DNA from: Prauserella alba | Lineage (GTDB): Bacteria; Actinomycetota; Actinomycetes; Mycobacteriales; Pseudonocardiaceae | DNA: 64,000 nt | Assembly (NCBI RefSeq): GCF_024171735.1 | Contig: NZ_JAMTCH010000003.1 | Coordinates: 1,104,841-1,168,840 of the forward strand | Direction: 5' to 3' | Part shown: in pieces, positions 50,958 through 60,470 of the stretch | How the letters are laid out: every line of letters starts with the position of its first letter | Numbering within the stretch: the first letter of the stretch is position 1 | Notes under the pieces: model-generated | What the model saw: only the letters and a program-made list of their open reading frames with translations | What the model was told of the DNA's origin: nothing | Database searches by the model: none | Position numbers and translations under genes: made by a program

Positions 50958-52595
50958 TCATACCGATTCGATCGGCAGCGCCCCGGAGTCCCGCTCGGCA
51001 CGCAGCGTGGTCTTGAGTACCTTCCCGCTCGGATTGCGCGGCAACGACGGCACGACGGCGAGCCGCCGCGGCCGCTTGTAGCGGGCCAGCCGCTGGGTGC
51101 ACCATTCCTCCAGCTCCGCGGCCGTGGGCGGGTCGCCGTCCTCGCGTGGCGCGAGGACGGCCAGCGGCGTCTCGCCCCACTTCTCGTCCGCCATGCCGAT
51201 CAGTGCGACCTCGGCGATCTTCGGGTGTCCCGCCAGGACGTCCTCCACCTCGGCGCAGTAGATGTTCTCGCCGCCCGAGATGATCATGTCCTTCTTCCGG
51301 TCGACGACGTAGAAGTAACCGTCCTCGTCCTGCCGGACCAGGTCGCCGGAGTGGAACCAGCCGCCGCGGAACACCTCCGCCGTCTCGGCAGGCTTGTTCC
51401 AGTACTCCTTCATCACCATCGGGCTGCGGTAGACGATCTCGCCGACCTCGCCGCGCGGGACGTCGTTCATGTCGTCGTCCACCACCCGCACCTCGACGCC
51501 CAGCATCGGCGTGCCCACCGAGCCGATCTTGCGCAGCGAGTCCTCGCCCCGCAGCAGCGTGGTGATCGGACTGCACTCGGTCTGCCCGAACGCGGTGGAC
51601 AGTTCCGCCTGCGGGAACTTCTCCATGATCGTGCGCAGCAGCGTCGTCGAGGCAGGCGCCGCGCCCCAGGAAATCTTCCTCAGCTGCGACAGATCGCGGC
51701 GGTCGATGTCGGGCACCGACACGATCGCCTGCCACTGCGCGGGAACCAGGAACACCGACGACACGCGCTCGCGTTCGAACGTGTCCAGCGTCGCCACCGG
51801 ATCGAACCTGCCCGACGGGGACAGCACGGTGCGCCCGCCCATCAGCAGGGTCGGCAGCAACCCGGACATGCCCGCGATGTGGAACAGGGGAGCGGCGGCC
51901 ATCCACACGCGGTCGTCGCCGGTGATCCCGACCGTCGCCATGTTGCAGAACGCGTGCATGACCAGGTTGAAGTGCGTCAGCACGGCGCCCTTCGGTTTCC
52001 CGGTGGTGCCGGAGGTGTACATGATGAACGCCGGCTCGTGCTCGTCGACCCGCACCTCGTCGAATTCCGGCGACGCGGTCCCGAGGGCGTCCTCGTAGTC
52101 GGCCGCGCCCGGCACGGATCCGGCGGCGTCGCCGTCGCCGTAGACGAGGCACACGGGCGGATCGGTGAGCTCGCCCGCCGCCTGCGCATAGGTCTCGGCC
52201 AGCGGCGCGTGGACGACGGCCGCCGCGGCGCCGCTGTCGCCGAGCACGTAGGCGATCTCCCCGGCCGCGAGGCGGAAGTTGACCGGTACGCAGATGCCCC
52301 CGACGCGCGTGGCGGCGAAGAACGCCTCGACCACTTCGAGCGTGTTCAGGCCCAGCACGGCGATCCGGTCGCCGTGCCCGACGCCGCGGTCGCGCAGTGC
52401 GTTGGCGAGTCTGCTCACCCGCGCGTCGAGCTCGCGGTAGGTGCGCACCGTGGTGCCGAAGACGAACGCAGGGTGGTCGCCGATCGTGCGGGCGTGCCGG
52501 GCGAGCTGGTCGCCCATCGTCATGCCGCGGCCCAGCATGCGCGGGATCTCGGCCGGCCGGCGTGGATCGGGGGTGACTGCAGACGGTGCGGACAT
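50958..52595 (-). CDS. Long-chain-type acyl-CoA synthetase (FadD-like)
   Basis: 545 residues. MYTSGTTGKPKGAVLTH (about 190) is the ATP-binding motif, AFGQTECSP the second motif, WFHSGDLVRQDEDGYFYVVDRKKDMIISGGENIY the hinge and fatty-acyl signature, and PRNPSGKVLKTTLR the catalytic lysine segment. Start ATG 52595 has GCGAGG 6 nt upstream; ATG 52610 is an alternative that adds five residues. Followed by the phosphatase gene. Confidence 0.9.
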   Translation of the reverse strand: MSAPSAVTPDPRRPAEIPRMLGRGMTMGDQLARHARTIGDHPAFVFGTTVRTYRELDARVSRLANALRDRGVGHGDRIAVLGLNTLEVVEAFFAATRVGGICVPVNFRLAAGEIAYVLGDSGAAAAVVHAPLAETYAQAAGELTDPPVCLVYGDGDAAGSVPGAADYEDALGTASPEFDEVRVDEHEPAFIMYTSGTTGKPKGAVLTHFNLVMHAFCNMATVGITGDDRVWMAAAPLFHIAGMSGLLPTLLMGGRTVLSPSGRFDPVATLDTFERERVSSVFLVPAQWQAIVSVPDIDRRDLSQLRKISWGAAPASTTLLRTIMEKFPQAELSTAFGQTECSPITTLLRGEDSLRKIGSVGTPMLGVEVRVVDDDMNDVPRGEVGEIVYRSPMVMKEYWNKPAETAEVFRGGWFHSGDLVRQDEDGYFYVVDRKKDMIISGGENIYCAEVEDVLAGHPKIAEVALIGMADEKWGETPLAVLAPREDGDPPTAAELEEWCTQRLARYKRPRRLAVVPSLPRNPSGKVLKTTLRAERDSGALPIESV

Positions 52596-52718
52596 CGTGG
52601 ACCTCGCCATCCTCGGGAGTGGCCGTCGTCGACGGTCACCGACGGTGCCGCCGGTCGTAGCGTGTGACCGGCGCCATAGTCGCCCGCCGCGCCACTCGCG
52701 GTCAAGCAGCTGAGTTAA

Positions 52719-53474
52719 TCACCGTTCGCCGTAGAGCAACGCGCGTGCGGCGGATTTCCATACCTCGACGTGGCGATCCGCCGCCGGATCACGCGACTCG
52801 AAGGCGTACGGCAGGGCAGCGCCGCGCATGCTGGTGAACAGGAGTTCGCGCAGCTCGTCGTACCGTGGATGCTCGCGGACCCATGGGCCCCAGATCCGGT
52901 CGGTGACCGCCCTGATCGACTCGCGCAGTTGTCGTTCTGCGGGGCGCAGCGCGCTCGCGAGCGCCTCGTTGGTGCGCGCGGCGGTCCACAGTTCCACCGC
53001 GGCCCAGAAATGCGGTTCGTGGAACGTGGCCCACAGCAGCTCGATGCAGCGGTCGACGCGTTCCGGCCCCTCGGGATGACCCGCCAGCGCGTCGGACACC
53101 CGGATCTCGGTCTCCCGGAGCCTGCGGTTCGCGAGATGTTGCGCCGCGGCGACCAGCAGCCCGTCGCGGGAGGGGAAGTGGTGCAGCAGGCGTCCCCGTG
53201 ACACCCCCGCCCTGGCCTGGATCGCCAGGGTCGACGCGCCCGCGTATCCGCTGTCGACGAGACAGTCGACGGCGGCGTTGAGGATCAGTTCGCGGCTGTC
53301 TGCGCTGCGTTCCTCCCGGCTGCGCGACTCCTTGAGACCGCGCGGTTCGCCGGGGCTTCTTGGTTCCTCCCGGCCGCGCGGCGCGGTGAGCGATCCGGCG
53401 TCGTGGCCGGAGGCGGTGGCCGGTGCCGGAACGCCGGCCGCTGCTCCGTCCGGAGGGCGCGCACGATCGGTCAT
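52719..53474 (-). CDS. TetR-family transcriptional regulator
   Basis: 251 residues. The DNA-binding domain is preceded by an unusual ~60-residue charged leader with Arg-Glu-Pro repeats ([21 protein letters not shown]). [54 protein letters not shown] 53474 lies 105 bp from the divergent acyl-CoA ligase start, making that gene and the following operon the likely targets. Confidence 0.9.
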   Translation of the reverse strand: MTDRARPPDGAAAGVPAPATASGHDAGSLTAPRGREEPRSPGEPRGLKESRSREERSADSRELILNAAVDCLVDSGYAGASTLAIQARAGVSRGRLLHHFPSRDGLLVAAAQHLANRRLRETEIRVSDALAGHPEGPERVDRCIELLWATFHEPHFWAAVELWTAARTNEALASALRPAERQLRESIRAVTDRIWGPWVREHPRYDELRELLFTSMRGAALPYAFESRDPAADRHVEVWKSAARALLYGER

Positions 53475-53579
53475 GTTCGCAGCGTAAGCCCCCTCGTCCC
53501 ATCGGAACAGTCGGCATTGACTGCTACCGGTGCCACAGGGCAGGCTCACGGCAACGTCCCGGTTCGAGGAGGAGCCGTC

Positions 53580-55115
53580 ATGTATCCGGGTACCTTCGCC
53601 GCCACCCAACCGGACAAGCCGGCCGTGATCATGGCGGGCTCGGGTGACCGGTTGACCTACGCCGAACTCGACGATCGGTCGATCCGCCTGGCGAATGCCT
53701 TGCGCGCGGCCGGATTCCGCAGCGGCGACACGGTCGCGCTACTCAGCGACAACTCGCTCCGCGCCTACGAGGTGTACTGGGCCGCGGTGCGCTCCGGCCT
53801 CTACATCACCGCCGTCAACAGCCATCTCACCGCCGACGAGATCGCCTACATCCTGGCCGACTCCGGGGCGAAGGCGCTGGTCGTGTCGGCCCCGCTGGGC
53901 GAGCTCGTCACGCAGGTGGCCGAGCGCGTCGACGTACCGCTGCGGCTGGCCTACGGCGGGACCGCCACGGGTTACGACGACTACGACGCCGCGCTGGCCG
54001 CGGCCTCGCCAGCACGGCCGGACGACCGGCCCGCGGGCGCGGACCTGCTCTATTCGTCCGGCACCACGGGCAGGCCGAAGGGCATCAAGGTGACCCTGCC
54101 CGAACGGCAGATCGACGAACCCGGGAATCCGCTACTGCCGCTGGTGCAGCTGATGTACGGCTTCGACGACACCATCACGTACCTTTCGCCTGCGCCGGTG
54201 TACCACGCGGCGCCGCTGCGGTACGGGGCGTGCGTGCACGCGGTCGGCGGCACACTCGTGATGATGGAGAAGTTCGAGCCGGAGGCCGCGCTGCGTGCGA
54301 TCGAGACGTACGGCGTGACGCACAGCCAGTGGGTGCCGACGATGTTCGTGCGGATGCTGAAACTGCCCGACGAGACTCGCGGCCGGTACGACCTGTCCAG
54401 TCATCGGGTCGCGATCCACGCCGCCGCGCCGTGCCCGGTCGAGGTCAAGCAGGCGATGATCGCGTGGTGGGGGCCGATCCTCCACGAGTACTACGCCTCC
54501 ACCGAAGGTGCCGGGATCACGTTCATCTCGCCGCAGGAATGGCTCGAACGGCCCGGGTCGGTGGGCCGGGCCGGACTCGGGGTCGTCCGCATCTGCGACG
54601 ACGAGGGCGCCGAACTGCCGGCGGGTGAGATCGGCACCGTCTACTTCGAACGCGACGAGGTGTCGTTCACCTACCACAACGAGCCGGACAAGACGCGCGC
54701 CGCGCAGCACCCCGACCATCCGAACTGGGCCACCAGCGGCGACGTCGGATACGTCGATGCCGAGGGGTACCTGTATCTCACCGACCGCAAGGCGTTCATG
54801 ATCATCTCGGGCGGGGTGAACATCTACCCGCAAGAGGTCGAGGACGTGCTGACGCTGCATCCCGCCGTCTACGACGTCGCCGTCATCGGCGTGCCGGACG
54901 AGGAGATGGGCCAGCAGGTGAAAGCCGTCGTGCAACCGGCATCCACAGTGGACGCGGGACCGGAACTCGCCGACGAGCTGCTCGCCTACGTCCGGGAGCG
55001 GATCGCGCACTACAAGGCGCCGCAGACGGTCGACTTCATCGACGAACTGCCCCGCACGCCCACCGGCAAACTGGTCAAACACAAACTCACGGCGCGCTAC
55101 GCGGTCACGGGATGA
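53580..55115 (+). CDS. Acyl-CoA synthetase (AMP-binding)
   Basis: 511 residues. [14 protein letters not shown] (about 157) is the ATP motif, [11 protein letters not shown] the second motif, [37 protein letters not shown] the hinge, and [13 protein letters not shown] carries the catalytic lysine. It resembles bile-acid/steroid-type and short branched-acid FadD enzymes. GAGGAGG precedes ATG 53580. First gene of a plus-strand operon that reaches at least 57445 and probably 61888; divergent from a TetR gene. Confidence 0.92.
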   Translation: MYPGTFAATQPDKPAVIMAGSGDRLTYAELDDRSIRLANALRAAGFRSGDTVALLSDNSLRAYEVYWAAVRSGLYITAVNSHLTADEIAYILADSGAKALVVSAPLGELVTQVAERVDVPLRLAYGGTATGYDDYDAALAAASPARPDDRPAGADLLYSSGTTGRPKGIKVTLPERQIDEPGNPLLPLVQLMYGFDDTITYLSPAPVYHAAPLRYGACVHAVGGTLVMMEKFEPEAALRAIETYGVTHSQWVPTMFVRMLKLPDETRGRYDLSSHRVAIHAAAPCPVEVKQAMIAWWGPILHEYYASTEGAGITFISPQEWLERPGSVGRAGLGVVRICDDEGAELPAGEIGTVYFERDEVSFTYHNEPDKTRAAQHPDHPNWATSGDVGYVDAEGYLYLTDRKAFMIISGGVNIYPQEVEDVLTLHPAVYDVAVIGVPDEEMGQQVKAVVQPASTVDAGPELADELLAYVRERIAHYKAPQTVDFIDELPRTPTGKLVKHKLTARYAVTG

Positions 55116-55125
55116 GGGGAGCGCG

Positions 55126-56343
55126 ATGACGTCGGGGTTCCGCGAGCGGGTCCGCAGCTGGCTGGCCGAACACGCGCCGCGCGGTGACGAGCACGTCCCG
55201 GAGGCGAGCGAGAGCGCGCCGACCGAGCAGCAGCTCGCGGCGGCGAAACGGTTCCAGGCCGCGCTGTTCGACGCGGGCCTTGCCGGGCTGACCTGGCCCG
55301 TCGACTACGGCGGCCAGGGGCTGACGGCGGCCGAACAGCAGATCTTCGACGAGGAGGCCGCGGCCTACGACCTGCCCACGGGCGTGTTCCTGATCAGCAT
55401 GGGCATGTGTGGGCCCACCCTGGTCGACCTCGGCACACCCGAGCAGAAGACGCGGTACCTGCCGCCGTTGTTGCGGGGCGAGGAGATCTGGTGCCAGCTG
55501 TTCTCCGAGCCCGGCGCCGGATCGGACGTGGCGAGCCTGCAGACCCGCGCCGTCGGCGACGGCGCCGGCGACTGGATCGTGACCGGCCAGAAGGTCTGGA
55601 CCTCGGGTGCGCAGTACGCCGACTTCGGTGCCCTGCTGGCCCGCACGAATCCCGACGAGGTCAAGCACCGGGGCCTGACGATGTTCGTCGTCGACATGCG
55701 TGCTCCCGGCGTCACCGTGCGGCCGCTGCGGGACATGACCGGCTCCGCGCCGTTCAACGAGGTGTACTTCGACGAGGTGCGGATCCCCGCCGACGCGGTG
55801 ATCGGTGAGGTCGACGCCGGGTGGGCCGCGGCGGTGACGATGCTCGGGCACGAGCGCGTGTCGATCGGTGGTTCGGTGCGGCGCCGCTACGACCCGATGA
55901 CGTTCGCCAGCCTGCGTGACGAGGCACGCGCCAGGGGAGTGGCCGGCGATCCGGTCGTCCGCGGTGAGCTCGCGCAGCTCTACGCAGCCGAGCGGAAGCT
56001 GGCGCTGCTGAACGCCCGGTTGCGGCAGCAGAGCGATGCCGGTCTCCCGCCGGGTGCGCGCGGGTCGGTGGCGAAGCTCGCGGGTGCGCAGGTGCTGTGG
56101 CAGGCGGTGCGGGTGGCGAGCCTCGTGGCCGGCCCCCGCGTCACCGCGTGGGACCCCGGTGATCCGGCAGGCGACGCGCTCGCGCTGGCGATCAACGCGA
56201 CCCCCGCCTCCAGCATCGCGGGCGGCACCAACCAGATCCAGCGCGGCATCATCGGCGACCGCGTGCTGGGGCTGCCGAAGGAACCCCAGGCCGACCGCGA
56301 CGTGCCGTTCCGTGAACTGCGCGTCGGTACCCAGGCGAGGTGA
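55126..56343 (+). CDS. Acyl-CoA dehydrogenase (alpha-type subunit)
   Basis: 405 residues. FSEPGAGSDVASLQTRAV, VWTSGAQYADFGALLAR and APFNEVYFDEVRIPADAVIGEVDAGW are typical of FadE-type dehydrogenases. The usual YEGT segment reads SIAGGTNQIQRGIIGDRVLGLP (about 363-384), so the canonical glutamate is a glycine. This, and the immediately following shorter dehydrogenase, fit the alpha2beta2 dehydrogenases of mycobacterial steroid side-chain degradation (FadE28-FadE29 type). ATG 55126 is 10 bp after the ligase stop. Confidence 0.92.
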   Translation: MTSGFRERVRSWLAEHAPRGDEHVPEASESAPTEQQLAAAKRFQAALFDAGLAGLTWPVDYGGQGLTAAEQQIFDEEAAAYDLPTGVFLISMGMCGPTLVDLGTPEQKTRYLPPLLRGEEIWCQLFSEPGAGSDVASLQTRAVGDGAGDWIVTGQKVWTSGAQYADFGALLARTNPDEVKHRGLTMFVVDMRAPGVTVRPLRDMTGSAPFNEVYFDEVRIPADAVIGEVDAGWAAAVTMLGHERVSIGGSVRRRYDPMTFASLRDEARARGVAGDPVVRGELAQLYAAERKLALLNARLRQQSDAGLPPGARGSVAKLAGAQVLWQAVRVASLVAGPRVTAWDPGDPAGDALALAINATPASSIAGGTNQIQRGIIGDRVLGLPKEPQADRDVPFRELRVGTQAR

Positions 56344-56350
56344 ACCGGCG

Positions 56351-57445
56351 ATGCGGCTGATACTCGACGAGGAGCAGAGCAGGCTCGCCGACAGCGTCCG
56401 GGCGCTGCTGGCCGACCACTGCCCGCCGCAGCGGGTCCGGGAGGTGATGGCCGACGAGGGTGCCGGTTTCGACCGTCTACTGTGGACACGGCTGGCCGCG
56501 CTCGGCGTGACCGGGCTGCTCGTGCCCGAGGAGTCCGGTGGCGCGGGCGCCGGGCACGTCGAACGCGGTGTCGTGCTGGCCGAACTGGGCGCGGCGCTGG
56601 CGCCGGTGCCGTACCTGGCCTCCGCGGTGCTGGCGACCGACACCGTCGCGGCCCTCGGTGACGACGCGCTGGCCGAGGACCTGTTGCCGGGGATCGCGGC
56701 GGGACAGCAGACCGCCGCGGTGGCGGTGGCCGACAGCGGTGGCCGGTGGGGCTCGTCGGCCGACAGCGTGCAGGCGGCACGGGACGGCGGTCACTGGCGG
56801 CTCGCCGGGGAGGCGGCGTTCGTGGTCGACGGCCCGTCCGCCGACCGGGTTCTGGTGTACGCCGACCACGGCTGGTTCGTCGTCGACGGCGGAGCCGTGT
56901 CGTGGCGGCCGTCGCGCACACTCGACCCGACCCGGCCGATGGCGCGGGCCGAGTTCGCCGGGACCTCGGCGCGGCAGCTGCCGTGCGACGATCCCGCGGG
57001 CGTGCTGGAGGCGGTGTGGCACCGCGCCGCCGTGGCTCTCGCCGCGGAACAGCTCGGCGGTATGCGGCGGGTGCTCGCCGACACGGTCGAGTACGCGAAG
57101 GTGCGCGTGCAGTTCGGCAGGCCCATCGGATCGCAACAGGCCGTCAAACACGCGTGCGCCGACCTGTACGCCTCGTGCGAGCAGGCGGAAGCGGTGCTGT
57201 GGCACGCGGCGTGGACCGCCGACCACGACCCGGCGGCACTGCCCGAGGCGGCGGCGCTGGCGCAGGTCGTGCTCGGCCCGGCCGCCTTCGACACCGCCGC
57301 ATCCGGTCTGCAGCTGCACGGCGGGATCGGCTACACGTGGGAGCACGACGCGCACCTGTACTACAAGCGCGCCAAGACCTCCGAGTTGCTGCTCGGCACC
57401 CCCGCCGACCACCGTGCGCGGCTGGCCGACGCACTGTCCATCTGA
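56351..57445 (+). CDS. Acyl-CoA dehydrogenase (beta-type partner subunit)
   Basis: 364 residues, shorter than classical enzymes. N-terminal LDEEQSRLADSVRALLADHCPP, EESGGAGAGHVERGVVLAELGAALAPVPYLAS and C-terminal VQFGRPIGSQQAVKHACADLY, QLHGGIGYTWEHDAHLYYKRAKTSELLLG. The 'LEEQ..l' start and GYTWEHDAHLYYKRA end are typical of beta-type partners of heteromeric FadEs; Glu in GYTWEHD may serve as the base. It starts 8 bp after the alpha-type gene behind GAGGTGA. Confidence 0.9.
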   Translation: MRLILDEEQSRLADSVRALLADHCPPQRVREVMADEGAGFDRLLWTRLAALGVTGLLVPEESGGAGAGHVERGVVLAELGAALAPVPYLASAVLATDTVAALGDDALAEDLLPGIAAGQQTAAVAVADSGGRWGSSADSVQAARDGGHWRLAGEAAFVVDGPSADRVLVYADHGWFVVDGGAVSWRPSRTLDPTRPMARAEFAGTSARQLPCDDPAGVLEAVWHRAAVALAAEQLGGMRRVLADTVEYAKVRVQFGRPIGSQQAVKHACADLYASCEQAEAVLWHAAWTADHDPAALPEAAALAQVVLGPAAFDTAASGLQLHGGIGYTWEHDAHLYYKRAKTSELLLGTPADHRARLADALSI

Positions 57446-57465
57446 GACCGGCCGCCGCGCCGGTC
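57446..57465. terminator. Hairpin right after the beta-type dehydrogenase stop
   Basis: Perfect 7-bp stem GACCGGC / GCCGGTC with a 6-nt loop, beginning directly after the TGA. May attenuate read-through into the crotonase genes or protect the upstream mRNA. Confidence 0.4.
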
Positions 57466-57511
57466 GCAGGCAGGCGGCCGGCGCACGGTCGCCGAGAACG
57501 GAAGGAAATCC

Positions 57512-58294
57512 GTGGACGAACCGACCGTACTGGTGTCCCACAGCGACGCCGTCACGACGATCACGCTGAACCGCCCGCACCGCAAGAACGCGATCGACGC
57601 GGGGACGTGGCCGTTGCTGGCCGAACGATTGCGGGAGGCCGACGCCGACGAGCGGACCCGGGCCATCGTGCTGACCGGTGCCGGGGGCGACTTCTGCGCC
57701 GGTGCCGATCTGTCGGTGGAGTCCGGACTGCATCCGCTGCGGCGCATGCACCTGGTCAACCGCACGGCGATCACGCTGCACGAACTGGAGACGCCGACGA
57801 TCGCGCAGGTCGACGGCGTCGCCGTCGGCGCGGGCTGGAACCTCGCGCTCGGCTGCGACCTGGTCGCGGCCTCCGACCGCGCGCGCTTCAGCCAGATCTT
57901 CGCCAAACGCGGGCTGTCGCTCGACTTCGGCGGTTCCTGGCTGCTGCCCAAGCTCGTCGGTCTGCAGCAGGCGAAACGTATCGCGCTGCTGGCCGACTTC
58001 GTCGGCCCCGACGAGGCCGAGCGGCTCGGTCTGGTGACGTGGGTCAAGCCCGCGGACGAGCTGGCGGCGTTCGTCGGCGAGACGGCGGCCGCGCTGGCCG
58101 CGGGACCGCCCGTCGCGCTCGCCCAGACGAAGGCGCTGCTCGACGCGGGCGCCGACGCGACCTTGCGGGAGGCGTTGGAGAGCGAGGCCCGTGCCCAGGC
58201 GGTCAACTTCGGCACGACCGACACGCGCGCGGCGTTCGAGGCGTTCCGGAACAAGACCGAACCCGAGTTCACCGGCGAATGGGGAGGTCCGTGA
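57512..58294 (+). CDS. Enoyl-CoA hydratase/isomerase family protein (PaaG-like)
   Basis: 260 residues. GADLSVESGL and VDGVAVGAGWNLALGCDLVAASDRARFSQIFAKRGLSLDFGGSWLLPKLVG give the crotonase core, but neither hydratase glutamate is kept (GAGWN and FAKRG); an aspartate in LSLDFGG is in the place used by PaaG-type isomerases. An isomerase or ring-opening role is thus more likely than simple hydration. GTG 57512 follows GGAAGGAAA. Stop overlaps the GTG of the next crotonase. Confidence 0.88.
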   Translation: MDEPTVLVSHSDAVTTITLNRPHRKNAIDAGTWPLLAERLREADADERTRAIVLTGAGGDFCAGADLSVESGLHPLRRMHLVNRTAITLHELETPTIAQVDGVAVGAGWNLALGCDLVAASDRARFSQIFAKRGLSLDFGGSWLLPKLVGLQQAKRIALLADFVGPDEAERLGLVTWVKPADELAAFVGETAAALAAGPPVALAQTKALLDAGADATLREALESEARAQAVNFGTTDTRAAFEAFRNKTEPEFTGEWGGP

Positions 58295-59175
58295 CCGTGG
58301 GTGGGGATCCGACGGCAGGTGGCGGGGCGCCGCACGTCGTCCGGCAGGCTCCGGCGGACGCTGCTCCGGCGCCGGGGTCTCGGGTGTCGTACACGGTCCG
58401 GGACGGGGTCGCCGACGTCCGGCTCGACCGGCCGGACAAACGCAACGCGCTCGACCCGGCGATGTTCGCCGGCCTGGTGCAGGCGGGCGAACGGTTGCGG
58501 GACGACCCCGCGGTGCGCGCGGTCGTCCTGTCCGGAAACGGGCGGTCCTTCTGTGCGGGACTGGACGTGGCCGCGTTCGAGGCGATGACCACCGGGGAGC
58601 ACACGCGGCCCGAGGAAGCCGGGTCGTCCGCCGGACCGGCACGGTCGCTCGGCCAGCGGGCGGCCCACGTGTGGACCGAACTCGCCGTGCCCGTGATCGC
58701 CGCACTCCACGGCCACGCCTACGGCGGCGGCCTGCAGATCGCGCTGGGCGCCGACATCCGCCTGGCCGCGCCCGACACGCGGCTGTCGGTCATGGAGATC
58801 GCCTGGGGGCTCGTGCCCGACATGACCGGGACCCAGGTGCTGCCGGAACTGGTCGGCCGGGACGTGGCGATGGAACTGACGCTGACCGGCCGCGTCCTCG
58901 ACGGCGTGGAGGCGGCGCGACTCGGACTTCTCACCCGCGTCGAGGCCGACCCACTCACGGCGGCGCAGGCACTCGCCGCCGAGATCGCGGGGAAGAACCC
59001 CGACGCGGTCCGCGACGCCAAGCGTCTCGTCAACCTGGCAGGCCGAACCGGCCTGGCCGAGGGGTTCGCCGCCGAACAGGCCGCGATCCGGCGGCTCATC
59101 GGCAGCCCCAACCAGGTCGAGGCCGTCCATGCGCAGCAGTCGTCGCGCGCACCCCGTTTCACCGACCCGGTCTGA
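58291..59175 (+). CDS. Crotonase/enoyl-CoA hydratase family protein
   Basis: 294 residues, with a ~30-residue Gly/Ala/Pro N-terminal leader. FCAGLDVAAFEAM and HGHAYGGGLQIALGADIRLAAPDTRLSVMEIAWGLVPDMTGT place it in a crotonase subgroup with glutamine in the first glutamate position (GGGLQ) and the second glutamate kept (MEIAWG). GGGGAGG at 58281 fits GTG 58297 (9 nt) or GTG 58291 (overlapping the previous TGA). Co-translated with the PaaG-like gene. Confidence 0.88.
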   Translation: MTVGGDPTAGGGAPHVVRQAPADAAPAPGSRVSYTVRDGVADVRLDRPDKRNALDPAMFAGLVQAGERLRDDPAVRAVVLSGNGRSFCAGLDVAAFEAMTTGEHTRPEEAGSSAGPARSLGQRAAHVWTELAVPVIAALHGHAYGGGLQIALGADIRLAAPDTRLSVMEIAWGLVPDMTGTQVLPELVGRDVAMELTLTGRVLDGVEAARLGLLTRVEADPLTAAQALAAEIAGKNPDAVRDAKRLVNLAGRTGLAEGFAAEQAAIRRLIGSPNQVEAVHAQQSSRAPRFTDPV

Positions 59176-59189
59176 GGCGAAGGAGTGCC

Positions 59190-60470
59190 ATGGATTTCGC
59201 GTTGCCCGAGCGACTGCACCGCCTCCTGGGCGAACTCGACGAGTTCATCGCGGCGGAGATCGCGCCCCTGCAGCACAGCGACGACAACGAGCGATTCTTC
59301 GACCACCGCCGTGAGTTCGCCCGCACCGACCTGGCCGGTGGCGGGACACCCAACCCGGAGTGGGAGGAGCTGCTGGCCGAGATGGTGCGGCGCGCCGACC
59401 GCGCAGGCTGGTTCCGCTACGGCCTGCCGAAGGAGGTGGGCGGCAGCGGCGGATCCACTCTGGACATGGCCGTCATCAGGGAGCACCTCGCGGCCACCGG
59501 CCTGGGGCTGCACAACGACCTGCAGAACGAGTCCTCGGTCGTGGGGAATCTCCCGCTGGTGCACCTGCTGCTCGAGTTCGGGACCGACGCACAGCGGGAG
59601 ACGTTCCTCGAGGCGAGTATCACCGGTGAGGCACGGATCGGGTTCGGCCTGACCGAACCGGACCACGGCAGCGACGCCACGTGGCTCGAGACGACGGCCG
59701 TCCGGGACGGTGACAGCGGGAACGGCACGGCGAGTGGGGGATGGGTCCTCAACGGACGGAAGCGGTTCAACACCGGCCTGCACACGGCCACCCACGACGT
59801 GATCTTCGCGCGCACCTCGGGGGAGGACGGCTCGGCCCACGGCATCACGGCGTTCATCGTCCCGACCGACACGCCGGGTTTCTCGGTCGACTTCCACTGG
59901 TGGACGTTCACCATGCCCACCGATCACGCCGAGGTGACGCTCCGCGACGTGCGCGTTCCCGCCGACGCGGTGTTCGGCGAGGTTGGCGAGGGGCTCGCGC
60001 TGGCACAGCATTTCGTGCACGAGAACCGCATCCGGCAGGCGGCCTCCAGCGTCGGTGCGGCCCAGTACTGCATCGACGCCAGTGTCGCCTACGCGCGGGA
60101 GCGGGTGGCGTTCGGCAAACCCCTCGCGTCCCGGCAGGCGATCCAGTGGCCGCTCGTCGAACTGCAGACCGACGCCGAACTGGTGCGCACGCTGGTGTAC
60201 AAGACGGCGTGGGAGCTCGACCGGACGCCCGCGGCCGAGGTCAGCGACAAGGTGTCGATGTGCAACTACCGGGCGAACCGACTGGTGTGTGAGGCCGCCG
60301 ACCGGGCGATGCAGGTGCACGGCGGCCTCGGCTACACGCGGCACACGCCGTTCGAGCACATCTACCGCCACCACCGGCGGTACCGCATCACCGAGGGATC
60401 CGAGGAGGTGCAGATGCGCAAGGTCGCCGGCTATCTGTTCGGGTACGCGGGGCCGCGCAGCCGCCGATGA
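59190..60470 (+). CDS. Acyl-CoA dehydrogenase (ACAD10/11- or LvaC-like context)
   Basis: 426 residues. FGLTEPDHGSDATWLET, FNTGLHTATHDVIFARTSG, FTMPTDHAEVTLRDVRVP and GGLGYTRHTPFEHIYRHHRRYRITEGSEEVQMRKV, with the catalytic glutamate at about residue 402. The TMPTDH-type loop and overall text resemble the ACDH partners of APH-like kinases. AGGAG precedes ATG 59190; its stop overlaps the start of a kinase gene (ATGA). In Pseudomonas levulinate catabolism a kinase and an ACDH remove a 4-hydroxyl group by phosphorylation and elimination; the same chemistry is possible here. Confidence 0.9.
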   Translation: MDFALPERLHRLLGELDEFIAAEIAPLQHSDDNERFFDHRREFARTDLAGGGTPNPEWEELLAEMVRRADRAGWFRYGLPKEVGGSGGSTLDMAVIREHLAATGLGLHNDLQNESSVVGNLPLVHLLLEFGTDAQRETFLEASITGEARIGFGLTEPDHGSDATWLETTAVRDGDSGNGTASGGWVLNGRKRFNTGLHTATHDVIFARTSGEDGSAHGITAFIVPTDTPGFSVDFHWWTFTMPTDHAEVTLRDVRVPADAVFGEVGEGLALAQHFVHENRIRQAASSVGAAQYCIDASVAYARERVAFGKPLASRQAIQWPLVELQTDAELVRTLVYKTAWELDRTPAAEVSDKVSMCNYRANRLVCEAADRAMQVHGGLGYTRHTPFEHIYRHHRRYRITEGSEEVQMRKVAGYLFGYAGPRSRR